Shown here piece after piece: positions 1-9,308 of a DNA stretch of 64,000 bases (positions are counted from its first letter, which is position 1; each line of letters opens with the position of its first letter). The DNA is from Berkiella sp963803015. GTDB lineage: Bacteria; Pseudomonadota; Gammaproteobacteria; Berkiellales; Berkiellaceae. Made by a program: the position numbers and the translations under genes. The stretch lies in contig CAWDKV010000003.1 of the NCBI GenBank assembly GCA_963803015.1, positions 496,001 to 560,000 on the forward strand, read 5' to 3'. Below the pieces are notes generated by a model. It did not search any database and was not told the DNA's origin. It worked only from the letters and a program-made list of their open reading frames with translations.

Positions 1-270
1 ATAATATGGCGCGGCGAAGGTGTATTAGAAAAAGGCTTTGATGCTAAAACAGGCGTTTGTTTAGTGGCAGTCGATGCGCGCTATTATCGTCCAACAGAAG
101 TGGAGACGCTTCTGGGTGATGCCAGCAAAGCCAGAGAAAAGTTAGGATGGGATCCGAAAATCACTTTTCAAGAATTAGTTAAAGAAATGGTATCAGAAGA
201 TTTAAAATTGGCAAAGAAGGATGCCCTGTGCCAAAAAGAAGGGTTTAAAGTATTTGATTATCAAGAATAA
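1..270 (+). CDS. gmd: GDP-mannose 4,6-dehydratase, C-terminal part
   Basis: The reading frame is open from base 1, so the N-terminus lies outside the window. The visible 89 residues carry the typical Gmd end, with YYRPTEVETLLGDASKA followed by KLGWDPKITFQELVKEM. The enzyme converts GDP-D-mannose to GDP-4-keto-6-deoxy-D-mannose in the cytoplasm. Its neighbour fcl, 18 bp downstream, uses that product for GDP-L-fucose, and the perosamine-synthase-like gene at 28289 could use it for GDP-perosamine. The Rossmann motif and catalytic triad cannot be checked here. Confidence 0.93.
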   Translation: MIWRGEGVLEKGFDAKTGVCLVAVDARYYRPTEVETLLGDASKAREKLGWDPKITFQELVKEMVSEDLKLAKKDALCQKEGFKVFDYQE

Positions 271-288
271 TAGGATTGCTATTCTTCT

Positions 289-1245
289 ATGGATAAAAAT
301 GACAAAATTTATATTGCAGGTCATACAGGATTAGTCGGATCTGCTTTATTTCGCGCCCTGAAAGAGCAAGGATATCAGCAGCTGGTCATGGCTTCGCACG
401 CTGAGTTGGATTTAACTGATAAAAAAGCCGTTCAACATTTTTTTGCCACACACCAACCAGATTATGTTTTTTTAGCAGCAGCAAAAGTCGGCGGCATTTG
501 GGCTAATAACAGTTTTCCGGCTGATTTTATTGAAAAAAATTTACTGATTCAAAACAATATTATCCGAGAAGCCAAAGAGCATGCGGTGAAACGTTTGCTT
601 TTTTTAGGCTCATCTTGTATTTATCCGCGCGACTGTCCGCAACCGATTCAAGAAGAATATTTATTAACAGGTCCTCTTGAAATGACTAATCGGCCGTATG
701 CTTTGGCCAAAATTGCGGGCATAGAAATGTGCTGGGCCTTTAATCGACAATATGCGACCAATTTTCTTGCCGTGATGCCAACGAATTTATTTGGCCCTGG
801 CGATAATTATGACTTACATACCTCGCATGTTATCCCTGCACTTATCCGCAAAATGCATGAGGCGAAAGTGCAACATCACCCCACAGTTGAAGTGTGGGGC
901 ACCGGAAAGCCGCTACGTGAGTTTTTGTATAGTGATGATTTGGCCGAAGCTTGCCTCTTTTTGATGAATCTAGAAGATAACTTATTTGAAGCTCTGGTGA
1001 GAAAAGAGAGTACTGCTCCCATGATTAATATTGGCTGTGGTAAAGATTTAACCATCGCGCACTTAGCCTCCCTGATTTGTGAAGTAGTGGGATATCAAGG
1101 GGAGATCCGGTTTGATACCAGCAAGCCAGATGGTACGCCGAAAAAGCAACTCTGTGTCAAAAAGATGCTAGCCTTAGGTTGGCAAGCACAAACACCTTTA
1201 CAATTAGGCCTGGAGAAGGCCTATCATCATTTTTTAAAAAATTAA
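289..1245 (+). CDS. fcl: GDP-L-fucose synthase (epimerase/reductase)
   Basis: Extended short-chain dehydrogenase of 318 residues, close to the usual length of about 320. The NADP-binding motif GHTGLVG is at residues 11-17. The catalytic set is visible as SSC at 108-110 and YALAK with Tyr137 and Lys141, matching the positions known for E. coli Fcl. It performs the 3,5-epimerisation and 4-reduction of GDP-4-keto-6-deoxymannose. It follows gmd directly and is probably co-transcribed with it. The start ATG comes soon after the gmd stop, with only a weak ribosome site. Confidence 0.93.
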   Translation: MDKNDKIYIAGHTGLVGSALFRALKEQGYQQLVMASHAELDLTDKKAVQHFFATHQPDYVFLAAAKVGGIWANNSFPADFIEKNLLIQNNIIREAKEHAVKRLLFLGSSCIYPRDCPQPIQEEYLLTGPLEMTNRPYALAKIAGIEMCWAFNRQYATNFLAVMPTNLFGPGDNYDLHTSHVIPALIRKMHEAKVQHHPTVEVWGTGKPLREFLYSDDLAEACLFLMNLEDNLFEALVRKESTAPMINIGCGKDLTIAHLASLICEVVGYQGEIRFDTSKPDGTPKKQLCVKKMLALGWQAQTPLQLGLEKAYHHFLKN

Positions 1246-1260
1246 ATTAAGAAGGCTAGA

Positions 1261-3057
1261 ATGCGCCAGGCTTTAAAAGAGATCTTTTATATCCTCAAAG
1301 GGATCTCTAAGATAAAAATTACATTTTTAACATTTTGTATTGGCTTGACAGCTATATTTGAAATTATTGGCGTGGCCTTTGTTGTCCCCTTTATCACCAT
1401 TGTTTCTAAGCCGGAGCTTTTAACCTCCAGTCGCTTTTTACAAAAAATAATGGTGATGTTTAACTTGCAGCAACCACTGGATTTAGTCTGCTTGATAGGG
1501 GGGGCTTTTTTTGCCCTCATCGTTGCGGGTAACCTTTTTTCAGCGTTTACCGCTTGGTATTCCACTCGGTTTGGTTATATTGAAGGGTATAAGATTTGCA
1601 CTAATCTTTTGAAAAAATATATGTTAATGCCTTACCCTTTCTTTTTTAATCGCAATTCTAAAGAACTCACTAAAATTTTACTATTTGATGTAGATAGAGT
1701 GGTGGTCGGAATAGTTGTCACGTCTATTCAAATTATTACAAAATTATTAATTGTGATTAGCATTGGTATTTTTCTTGCTCTAGCCGATCCCATGATAGCC
1801 TTATTGTCAACCTTGGTGTTAGGCGGTGCTTATGTCATTGCTTATAAAATTATTAAGCGTGCGCTTTCTCAGGCCGGCAAGAAATCAGCCATAGCGAATG
1901 CCAATCAATATAAAGCAATTGGGGAAGCTATCGAGGGTGTAAAAGAAATCAAGGTATTAGGTAAAGAAGATATTTTTGTTAATCATTTTGCACAAAGCGC
2001 TTTAATGTTTGCTAAAGCAGAAGCGATTAATGCAGTTTCACCTTATGTAACGAGATATATACTGGAAATCATAGCTTTTGGCGGCATGATGCTGATGGTT
2101 TTATTTTTATTTAATCAAAAGGGCAATTTGGTTGACATGCTCCCTCTGCTTAGTCTCTATGTTTTTGCCAGTTATAGGTTGCTACCCGCTATGCAGCAAA
2201 TCTTTTCTGGGATTTCTATTGCGCGCCATTACCGAACCTGTTTAGAGCTCGTTTATGCAGAGTTGACCATGGCGGGCTCTAAAGAAAATTTGCAAGAAGT
2301 GCCCCTTGCCTTTAATCATCAATTTGAACTAAAAAATGTGAGCTACCAATATCCTCAAGCAAAATATCAGGCTTTAACTGACATCAATTTGACTATCCCG
2401 CTGAATGCAACTGTAGGAATAGTGGGACATACGGGATCGGGCAAGTCTACCTTGATTGATATTTTATTAGGATTGCTCGTACCAACGGATGGCCAGTTGT
2501 TGGTAGATGAACTTGAGATAAATGAAAACAACATTAGAAGTTGGCAAAGAAAAATTGGCTATGTCCCCCAAAAGATTTTTCTCATAGATGAATCGATAGA
2601 AAAAAATATCGCTTTTGGTATCCCAGAAAATGAAATTGAAATGGCCAAAGTGCACAATGCGGCAAAACTGGCCAATATTCATGACTTTATCATTAATGAA
2701 TTGCCGGCAGGATATCAAACTTCGGTCGGAGAAAATGGCATACGTTTAAGTGGTGGTCAAAAACAAAGACTAGGTATTGCTCGCGCGCTTTACCATGATC
2801 CGAGTTTATTGATTTTTGATGAGGCAACAAGTGCCCTAGATGGGATGACAGAAAAAGTTATTATGGAAGCCATAGCAAAATTATCGCATCGCAAAACGAT
2901 TGTTATGATTGCGCATCGCCTGAATACGGTAAAAGAGTGTGATTTGATTTATGTCTTAAACAAAGGGGACATTGTGGGGCGCGGAAGCTTTGATGATCTA
3001 CTGAAAGACAATCCTTTATTTCAAAATTTGGCGAAAGCCTCTACCGCCGATTTTTAG
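1261..3057 (+). CDS. ABC exporter, fused permease and ATPase (glycan flippase type)
   Basis: A 598-residue half-transporter. About six membrane segments occupy residues 20-325. The nucleotide-binding domain follows, with Walker A GHTGSGKST near 390, signature LSGGQKQR near 496, Walker B LLIFDEATS near 518 and the H-loop IAHRL near 550. The type-I exporter layout (MsbA, PglK) and its place between fcl and the legionaminic genes suggest flipping of a lipid-linked oligosaccharide across the inner membrane, but the substrate is inferred. AAGAAGGCTAGA precedes the ATG. The last base of its stop overlaps a spurious GTG of the next frame. Confidence 0.85.
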   Translation: MRQALKEIFYILKGISKIKITFLTFCIGLTAIFEIIGVAFVVPFITIVSKPELLTSSRFLQKIMVMFNLQQPLDLVCLIGGAFFALIVAGNLFSAFTAWYSTRFGYIEGYKICTNLLKKYMLMPYPFFFNRNSKELTKILLFDVDRVVVGIVVTSIQIITKLLIVISIGIFLALADPMIALLSTLVLGGAYVIAYKIIKRALSQAGKKSAIANANQYKAIGEAIEGVKEIKVLGKEDIFVNHFAQSALMFAKAEAINAVSPYVTRYILEIIAFGGMMLMVLFLFNQKGNLVDMLPLLSLYVFASYRLLPAMQQIFSGISIARHYRTCLELVYAELTMAGSKENLQEVPLAFNHQFELKNVSYQYPQAKYQALTDINLTIPLNATVGIVGHTGSGKSTLIDILLGLLVPTDGQLLVDELEINENNIRSWQRKIGYVPQKIFLIDESIEKNIAFGIPENEIEMAKVHNAAKLANIHDFIINELPAGYQTSVGENGIRLSGGQKQRLGIARALYHDPSLLIFDEATSALDGMTEKVIMEAIAKLSHRKTIVMIAHRLNTVKECDLIYVLNKGDIVGRGSFDDLLKDNPLFQNLAKASTADF

Positions 3058-3077
3058 TGCCAAGAGAAGGAGGAGGT

Positions 3078-4091
3078 ATGTCTCAACATCATAAAACTAA
3101 AGTTCTTGTAACAGGAGCCTGTGGTTTTATAGGATCACATTTAGCAGAAAATCTCGTCTTGCAAGGATATGCAGTAAAAGCTTTTGTGCAATATAACTCC
3201 TTCAATTCTTGGGGATGGTTAGATTATTTACCCAAGACTATCTTAAGTGAGATTGAAGTTATATCAGGAGATATTCGCGATCCATTCGGAGTCAAAAAAG
3301 CTATGCAAGACTGCTATGCCGTTTTGCATTTGGCAGCATTGATTGGTATTCCTTATTCTTATCATTCCCCTCAAAATTACGTAGAAACCAATATTAATGG
3401 CACCTTAAATATCGTAGAGGCGGCAAAAGAGCTTGCGCTTGAAAAAATAATACATACCTCAACCAGTGAAGTGTACGGGACAGCGCAATATGTTCCAATC
3501 AATGAAACGCACCCTTTGCAGCCGCAATCTCCTTATTCGGCTTCAAAAATCGCGGCAGATCAAATGGCACTTTCTTATTATTATGCTTTTAACTTACCGG
3601 TGACGATTTTAAGACCATTTAATACCTTCGGCCCCAGGCAATCTGCAAGAGCAGTTATACCTACTATTATTACGCAAATTAACCAAGGCACCAGAGAAAT
3701 CGCATTAGGGGCTTTGGCCCCTACTCGGGATTTTACTTATGTATTGGATACGGTACGGGCCTTTGTCTGTGCCTTAAAAGCACAGAATATTGTCGGTAAA
3801 ACGATTAATCTTGGCACAAACTTTGAGATAGCTATTGGCGATTTGGTTAAATTAATTGCGAAAGTAATGAAAGTCGAGATCAAGGTAAAACTTGAAAATG
3901 AACGCATGCGACCCGAGAAAAGTGAAGTAGAGCGTTTATTATCAGATAATGCCTTGGCGAAAAAATGCTTAAACTGGGCGCCAGAATTTCAAGGAATAGT
4001 CGGTTTAGAAAAAGGCATTGAAAACACAGTGGCATGGTTTTCAGAGGATGCGAATCAAAAATTCTATAAACCAGAGGTCTACAATATATAG
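3078..4091 (+). CDS. legB: LegB-type nucleotide-sugar 4,6-dehydratase
   Basis: First committed step of legionaminic acid synthesis: 4,6-dehydration of a nucleotide-linked GlcNAc (GDP-GlcNAc in Campylobacter). Extended SDR of 337 residues with GACGFIG at 13-19, TSTSEVYG at 127-134 and YSASK with Tyr153/Lys157. The ATG at 3078 is chosen because AAGGAGGAGGT lies directly upstream; an in-frame GTG at 3057 has no such site and overlaps the previous stop. It leads an uninterrupted run of legionaminic genes, which separates it from general GlcNAc dehydratases. The choice of GDP rather than UDP as carrier is inferred from the ptmE-like gene at 8256. Confidence 0.88.
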   Translation: MSQHHKTKVLVTGACGFIGSHLAENLVLQGYAVKAFVQYNSFNSWGWLDYLPKTILSEIEVISGDIRDPFGVKKAMQDCYAVLHLAALIGIPYSYHSPQNYVETNINGTLNIVEAAKELALEKIIHTSTSEVYGTAQYVPINETHPLQPQSPYSASKIAADQMALSYYYAFNLPVTILRPFNTFGPRQSARAVIPTIITQINQGTREIALGALAPTRDFTYVLDTVRAFVCALKAQNIVGKTINLGTNFEIAIGDLVKLIAKVMKVEIKVKLENERMRPEKSEVERLLSDNALAKKCLNWAPEFQGIVGLEKGIENTVAWFSEDANQKFYKPEVYNI

Positions 4092-4092
4092 C

Positions 4093-5265
4093 ATGCGTGA
4101 TCTAGATAGTTGTTTAGCAGCGTTGATTCAAGTTTTAGGCAAACCAGAGAATGAAATTGCGCTACATGAGCCAAAATTTTCTGGTAACGAATGGATTTAT
4201 GTCAAATCTTGCTTAGATACAGGCTGGGTTTCTAGTGCAGGAGAATACGTCAGTGAATTTGAAAGAAAAATCGCTGAATTCACCGGCATCCCTTATGCTG
4301 TTGCCGTGGTGAATGGTACTGCAGCGTTACATCTTAGCTTAATGCTAGCAGATGTAAAACCAGATGATGAAGTGCTGATCCCAGCTTTAACCTTTGTGGC
4401 AACGGCAAATGCAGTCACTTATTGTAGCGCTGTCCCACATTTTGTGGAATGTACTTCTCATGATTTAGGTATTGATGTTGAAAAACTAGCTATTTATTTA
4501 AAACAGAATACGATGATTAGAAATGGACAATGCCTTAATAAAGCAACTGGGCGCAGAATGAAAGTGATTATTCCTGTTCATATCTTTGGTCATGCAGGAG
4601 ATCTATTTGCCCTCAATGCTTTAGCAGAAGAATACCATTTAACAGTGATAGAAGATGCCTCTGAATCGCTAGGCTCCTATTATCAAGGCAAGCATACTGG
4701 CAGCTTTAGTCGGCTATCCGTGTTGAGTTTTAATGGCAATAAAATCATCACAACGGGAGGGGGTGGCGCCATACTGACTTCAGATCCAGAGCTCGCCAGA
4801 AAAGCAAAACATCTATCCTCAACGGCTAAATTGCCACACCGCTCGCAATTTTATCATGATGAGCTGGGTTATAATTATCGCCTACCCAATATCAATGCTG
4901 CTTTAGGCTGCGCTCAGCTCGAACAGTTGCCTGCTCTGATAGATAAAAAGAGAAGCTTGGCTGAGAGATATTTCGCCGCTTTCAAAGATGTGAAAGGGGT
5001 CAAAATAATACAAGAGCCCCAATATACTAAAGGCAATTATTGGTTAAATGCTCTTATATTAGAAAACCCTGACAGGCAATTTATTGAGGATTTTATTGAA
5101 TTGGCAAGTCAACACAAATTTAACTTAAGAGGTTTATGGACGCCATTACACAGATTACCAATGTATCAAGCTTGTCCTAAAATGGATCTCAGCACGACAG
5201 CAGCCTTATACGATAGTATTATTTCTTTACCCAGTAGTGCGCATCTGGAGTCTTCCCATGGTTAA
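4093..5265 (+). CDS. legC: LegC-type sugar aminotransferase (DegT/DnrJ/EryC1)
   Basis: PLP-dependent 4-aminotransferase acting on the 4-keto sugar made by LegB. The 390-residue protein has the fold-type-I pattern: cofactor-contacting EDASES around 187-192 and SFNGNKIITTGGGG with the Schiff-base Lys217. The ATG at 4093, one base after the legB stop, gives the normal family N-terminus; a longer open frame back to 4018 only overlaps legB. The 3' end overlaps legG by 8 bp, which suggests coupled translation. It is more distant from the perosamine-synthase-like paralogue at 28289, although both share the DSGW/DTGW-SS motif near the N-terminus. Confidence 0.88.
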   Translation: MRDLDSCLAALIQVLGKPENEIALHEPKFSGNEWIYVKSCLDTGWVSSAGEYVSEFERKIAEFTGIPYAVAVVNGTAALHLSLMLADVKPDDEVLIPALTFVATANAVTYCSAVPHFVECTSHDLGIDVEKLAIYLKQNTMIRNGQCLNKATGRRMKVIIPVHIFGHAGDLFALNALAEEYHLTVIEDASESLGSYYQGKHTGSFSRLSVLSFNGNKIITTGGGGAILTSDPELARKAKHLSSTAKLPHRSQFYHDELGYNYRLPNINAALGCAQLEQLPALIDKKRSLAERYFAAFKDVKGVKIIQEPQYTKGNYWLNALILENPDRQFIEDFIELASQHKFNLRGLWTPLHRLPMYQACPKMDLSTTAALYDSIISLPSSAHLESSHG

Positions 5266-6433
5266 AAAGATATGTGTTGTTACAGGATCGCGCGCGGAAT
5301 ACGGTTTATTGTCGACTTTAATGAAACACTTGCAGCAAGACCAAGCTTTTGAATTGCAAATTGTGGCAGGAGCGATGCATCTCTCCCCTGAATATGGATT
5401 AACCTATCAGAAGATACTCGATGAGGGATTTCATATTAATGAAAAAGTGGAGATGCTTTTATCAAGTGATACCGCAGTGGGAGTGGGCAAATCTCTGGGG
5501 TTAGGGGTTATCTCTTTTGCCGATGTTTTTGCAAGATTAAAACCGGATCTAGTTGTTTTATTGGGCGACAGATTTGAAACACTTGCTGCCGCGCAAGCCG
5601 CATTAATTGCGTCCATTCCGATAGCTCATATTCATGGTGGAGAGGTGACGATGGGCGCTTATGATGATGCCATTCGCCACAGTATTACCAAGATGGCGCA
5701 TCTGCATTTTGTTTCAACCCAAATTTATAAACAACGGGTTATTCAACTAGGAGAAGCGCCGGAACAAGTCCATCATGTGGGTGCCATGGTGTTAGATTCC
5801 ATTTTAAATATGACATTTGTAGAAAGAAAAGAGCTAGAAAAGTTATTGCGCATAAAATTCAATCGTCACGTTTTTGTGATTACCTATCAGCCTGAAACGG
5901 TCATGATGCAAGATATGGCACAAGATTTTAGAATGGTCTTAGATGCCTTGGACACATTTGAGGATGCTACCTTTATTTTTACCAAAGGGAATGCAGATAA
6001 AAATTGTCGTGTCATATATGAGATGATGGATGCTTTTAGCGAGAAATATCCTGATAAAGCAAAAACATTTACTCAATTAGGGCATGAAAATTATTTAAAA
6101 TTAGTTCGAGTGGTGGATGCTGTGGTCGGCAATTCTTCAAGTGGCATTATCGAGGCGCCCTTTTTCAAAACACCAACTGTTAATATTGGAACGCGGCAAC
6201 ATGGCAGAGTTCGCTCTTCCTCTATCATTGATTGTGCTGTGAATAAGGAAGAGATTGTTAAAGCCATTGCGCTTGCCCTTTCTGAACCTTTTAAGGCCTC
6301 ATTGCAAAATATGACCTATCCCTATGGAGAAGGCAGCCCCTCCCAAAAAATTGTGCAGATTTTAAGTACAATTGATTTTAAAAAGACGATTAATAAACAA
6401 TTTTATGATCTTTTACCCACAGCAGGAAAGTAA
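5258..6433 (+). CDS. legG: LegG-type hydrolysing sugar-nucleotide 2-epimerase (NeuC/WecB family)
   Basis: Epimerises C2 and releases the nucleotide to give a free 2,4-diacetamido-2,4,6-trideoxymannose. The 391-residue protein begins KKICVVTGSRAEYGLL, the NeuC-type N-terminus, with GDRFETLAAAQAA near 103 and IHGGEVTMGAYDDAIRH near 125. A serine-rich nucleotide-binding stretch GNSSSGIIEAPFF lies near 290. The ATG at 5258 is preceded by GGAG and overlaps legC; the in-frame GTG at 5237 is unlikely. Its position between legC and legI fits LegG better than a sialic-acid NeuC. Confidence 0.88.
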   Translation: MVKKICVVTGSRAEYGLLSTLMKHLQQDQAFELQIVAGAMHLSPEYGLTYQKILDEGFHINEKVEMLLSSDTAVGVGKSLGLGVISFADVFARLKPDLVVLLGDRFETLAAAQAALIASIPIAHIHGGEVTMGAYDDAIRHSITKMAHLHFVSTQIYKQRVIQLGEAPEQVHHVGAMVLDSILNMTFVERKELEKLLRIKFNRHVFVITYQPETVMMQDMAQDFRMVLDALDTFEDATFIFTKGNADKNCRVIYEMMDAFSEKYPDKAKTFTQLGHENYLKLVRVVDAVVGNSSSGIIEAPFFKTPTVNIGTRQHGRVRSSSIIDCAVNKEEIVKAIALALSEPFKASLQNMTYPYGEGSPSQKIVQILSTIDFKKTINKQFYDLLPTAGK

Positions 6434-6436
6434 TTG

Positions 6437-7513
6437 ATGACAAGCACATATATCATAGCGGAAGCCGGTGTTAACCATAATGGCAAGCTTGAGCTTGCTA
6501 TCGAAATGATCCATGCAGCAAAAGAGATTGGTGCAGATGCCATTAAATTTCAATTATTCAAAGCAGAAAAATTAGTCACCAAAGTAAGCGAACAAGCCGA
6601 ATATCAAAAGAAGAATTGTAAAGAAACCACAACGCAATATGACATGCTGAAAAGTTTGGAGTTGAGTGAAGAAAATTTTAAAGTCTTAAAATATTGCGCT
6701 GACGAATTGGGTATTGATTTTATTGTTACCCCTTTTGATCTTGAAAGCGTGGTATTTTTAAGTCAAAAATTAGCTCTTCCTCTCATTAAAGTGGGATCAG
6801 GGGATATTACGAATGGTCCACTTTTATTAGCCGTGGCAAAAGAACATAAAGAGTTAATCCTCTCTACAGGCATGTCCACTTTGTCAGAAGTAGAAATGGC
6901 TTTAAAGGTGATTGCTTTTGGTTTAATTGAAAAAGAACAACCGCCGACAAGTGCGCTCTTAGATGAAATTTATTCTTCCAAAGAAGCAGAAGCAATTTTG
7001 TTTGAAAAAGTGACATTACTACATTGTACCTCTGAATACCCAGCCCCCTTTAATGAAGTAAATTTAAGAGCAATGGATACGTTACGTGATGCCTTTAAAT
7101 TAAAAGTTGGCTTTTCAGATCATACCTTAGGTATTGAAGTCTCTCTTGCTGCCGTTGCCAGAGGGGCGACAGTGATTGAAAAGCATTTTACACTGGATAA
7201 AAGCTTACCTGGTCCTGATCACCTCGCTTCTCTTGATGTTTCAGAATTTCAATGCATGATAAATGGGATCAGAAATATAGAAAACGCTTTAGGCACTTCA
7301 CGTAAATGTTTAACAAGAAGTGAGAGAAAAAATATCCATGTTGTTAGAAGATCATTAGTTGCCAAGCAGCCCATCAGTAAAGAAGGGATTTTGACCTCTG
7401 ATAATATTGATATCAAACGCCCCGCCTCCGGACTTTCTCCGATGCAATATTGGCAGCTATTAGGCAAAAAAGCAGTAAAAGATTATTTGGAAGATGAGGT
7501 AATTACACAATGA
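6437..7513 (+). CDS. legI: N,N'-diacetyllegionaminate synthase (NeuB family)
   Basis: Condenses the free diacetamido trideoxymannose with phosphoenolpyruvate to give legionaminic acid. The 358-residue protein has the NeuB barrel start AEAGVNHNGKLELA at 8-21, the PEP/metal region FSDHTLG and EKHFTLDKSLPGPDH, and a C-terminal SAF/antifreeze-like domain from about 295. AGGAAAG precedes an in-frame TTG-ATG pair; the ATG at 6437 is preferred. The end overlaps the next gene by 4 bp. Sialic acid or pseudaminic acid synthase is possible from the protein alone, but the legB-legC-legG context favours legionaminate. Confidence 0.9.
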   Translation: MTSTYIIAEAGVNHNGKLELAIEMIHAAKEIGADAIKFQLFKAEKLVTKVSEQAEYQKKNCKETTTQYDMLKSLELSEENFKVLKYCADELGIDFIVTPFDLESVVFLSQKLALPLIKVGSGDITNGPLLLAVAKEHKELILSTGMSTLSEVEMALKVIAFGLIEKEQPPTSALLDEIYSSKEAEAILFEKVTLLHCTSEYPAPFNEVNLRAMDTLRDAFKLKVGFSDHTLGIEVSLAAVARGATVIEKHFTLDKSLPGPDHLASLDVSEFQCMINGIRNIENALGTSRKCLTRSERKNIHVVRRSLVAKQPISKEGILTSDNIDIKRPASGLSPMQYWQLLGKKAVKDYLEDEVITQ

Positions 7514-8166
7514 ACCATCCTCTTATTTTGATTGGTGCCGGTGGTCACGCAGCAGTATTAGTAGAATTGGCCAGTGTTTTAGGAAAAACAATCTTGGGGT
7601 TTATTGCACTCGAAGAAACGCAAGTGCCAGGTTTTCCCCATATCCCTTATTTGGGAGATGATTCTTATCTTACAGAAAATTACGCTAGAGAAGCCATCAA
7701 GCTTATCAATGGTGTGGGAGCCATATCCGTTCCTAAAAATCATCATCGTGACAAATTATTTTCTCATTATAAAAACAAAGGCTATCTTTTTGAAACTTTA
7801 GTTCACCCCAGTGCAATAGTGGCAAGCAATGTCAAACTGGGGGAAGGGGTGCAAGTGATGGCGGGTGCTATTATTCAACCTAATGTCACCATTGGTCAAA
7901 ATACGATTATCAATACAGGGGCATCGCTTGATCACGATTGTCAAATCGGTCGGCATGTGCATATTGCGCCTCGTGCGACTTTATCGGGGAATGTGAAAGT
8001 GGCAGATTATGTGCATATTGCAGTGGGCGCGACCTTGATTCAAGGACTCGTGATTGGGGAAAGTGCCATGATTCGTGCTGGTGCGACTATCATCACAGAT
8101 ATAGTCAAAACAGATGAGTTTTACTCTAACGAGCACACGTCGGCTAGGCGGCCAGCTCTCGAGTAA
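7510..8166 (+). CDS. legH: LegH-like sugar N-acetyltransferase with repeat-derived C-terminus
   Basis: NeuD/PglD-type acyltransferase of 218 residues. The N-terminal Rossmann part begins LILIGAGGHAAVLVELA. Left-handed beta-helix hexapeptides run from about 100 to 195, including the putative catalytic His in DHDCQIG. In the pathway it would acetylate the 4-amino group made by LegC. The family usually ends shortly after the last helix turn with a VPAK-like tail. Here the last 18 or so residues, from the TDEF segment onward, are encoded by a palindromic repeat (8111-8233), so the native tail has been replaced. The helix core is intact, so activity is plausible. Polysaccharide O-acetyltransferase is the main alternative. 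Confidence 0.78.
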   Translation: MNHPLILIGAGGHAAVLVELASVLGKTILGFIALEETQVPGFPHIPYLGDDSYLTENYAREAIKLINGVGAISVPKNHHRDKLFSHYKNKGYLFETLVHPSAIVASNVKLGEGVQVMAGAIIQPNVTIGQNTIINTGASLDHDCQIGRHVHIAPRATLSGNVKVADYVHIAVGATLIQGLVIGESAMIRAGATIITDIVKTDEFYSNEHTSARRPALE

Positions 8167-8233
8167 CAGGAGTGTATACAAAATACATGACTGTTGCGAG
8201 AGCGCGCAGCCAACAACGCCGAAAATTCATCTG
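8111..8233. repeat. Palindromic dispersed repeat, copy 1
   Basis: The outer inverted arms are CAGATGAGTTTT and AAAATTCATCTG (11 of 12 pair). Inside is a core shared with copy 2 at 60044-60150: CTCGAG-AAC-GGAGT, a small hairpin, ATGA, TTGCGAGAG, then a GCG-AGC-AAC-ACGCC block. The small hairpin is TGTAT/ATACA here and TTTAC/GTAAA in copy 2, so pairing is kept while sequence changes. This copy overlaps the last 18 codons of the legH-like gene and fills the gap before the ptmE-like gene. Confidence 0.75.
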
Positions 8234-8255
8234 TGAAGACTACTAAGGGATAAAA

Positions 8256-9308
8256 ATGCTAGATTGGGATAAGTTACTGTTAAGCTCACAAACCACTATA
8301 TTAGAAGCGCTGAAAACCATTTCTGAGGGAACGGCACAAATAGTATTAGTAGTCGATAATCATCGAAAATTATTAGGAACAGTCACGGATGGGGATATTC
8401 GTCGGGGTATTTTATCTGGCTATTCGCTTAACGATCCCATTGAAATTGTGATGAATAAAAACCCGATTAAATTGTTAGGTCTTGAGACGGAAAAAGAACG
8501 TTTAATGGAAATTATGTTGGAAAACCGGATCCACCAATTACCCTTAGTGGATAAGGTTAATCGCGTTATTGGATTAGAAACCTTAGATGCACTATTGCAA
8601 CCTGCATTTAAAGATAATCTGGTCGTGATTATGTCTGGGGGCATTGGAAAAAGATTACAACCCTTAACCAATGATACACCAAAGCCCATGTTAGCGATGG
8701 GAGAGAAGCCGTTATTAGAGTTGAATTTAGAAAAATTACGCGCCCAAGGATTTAGACGGTTTTGTTTCACCGTAGGTTATAAAGCTGAAGTGATAAAAGA
8801 TCACTTTAAAGAAGGGGGTAATTGGAATGTTTCAATTGAATATATTCATGAAGAGACGCCCCTGGGAACGGCAGGAGGCTTGCATTATTTAGAGAAAAAG
8901 GAAACCCAACCCATTATTGTGATGAATGGGGATTTGTTAACCGCAGTGAATTTTAATAATCTTTTGAAGTTTCATAACAAAAATCGAGCAGATTGTACGG
9001 TTTGCGTTAGAGAATTTGAATATGCGCTGCCTTATGGTGTTATCGAAGTGAAAAATCATCGTGTGACCAGTATTAAAGAAAAACCCATATACAAGCATTT
9101 TGTCAATGCAGGGATCTATGTCATCAGCCCGGATTTACTCAAACATATTCCCAAAAATGAATATTATCTCATGACCTCATTTTTAGAAAAACTGATCTCT
9201 TTAAAATGCAAAGTGGAAGCTTTTCCTTTGATGGAATATTGGTCTGATATTGGTCAACCTATTGATTATGCAAAGACTTGCCAGGAATTTGAGGAATTTT
9301 TAATATGA
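8256..9308 (+). CDS. ptmE: CBS-domain sugar nucleotidyltransferase (PtmE-like)
   Basis: A 350-residue two-part protein. Two CBS motifs fill residues 10-115 (TVTDGDIRRGI is the clearest), and a nucleotidyltransferase domain follows from about 124, with MSGGIGKRLQPLTNDTPKPM. This arrangement is that of Campylobacter PtmE, a glucosamine-1-phosphate guanylyltransferase that channels GlcN into legionaminic acid as a GDP sugar. Its place next to legF supports that role. CBS domains suggest control by an adenine nucleotide. GDP specificity cannot be read from the sequence. The 3' end overlaps legF by 4 bp. Confidence 0.8.
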   Translation: MLDWDKLLLSSQTTILEALKTISEGTAQIVLVVDNHRKLLGTVTDGDIRRGILSGYSLNDPIEIVMNKNPIKLLGLETEKERLMEIMLENRIHQLPLVDKVNRVIGLETLDALLQPAFKDNLVVIMSGGIGKRLQPLTNDTPKPMLAMGEKPLLELNLEKLRAQGFRRFCFTVGYKAEVIKDHFKEGGNWNVSIEYIHEETPLGTAGGLHYLEKKETQPIIVMNGDLLTAVNFNNLLKFHNKNRADCTVCVREFEYALPYGVIEVKNHRVTSIKEKPIYKHFVNAGIYVISPDLLKHIPKNEYYLMTSFLEKLISLKCKVEAFPLMEYWSDIGQPIDYAKTCQEFEEFLI

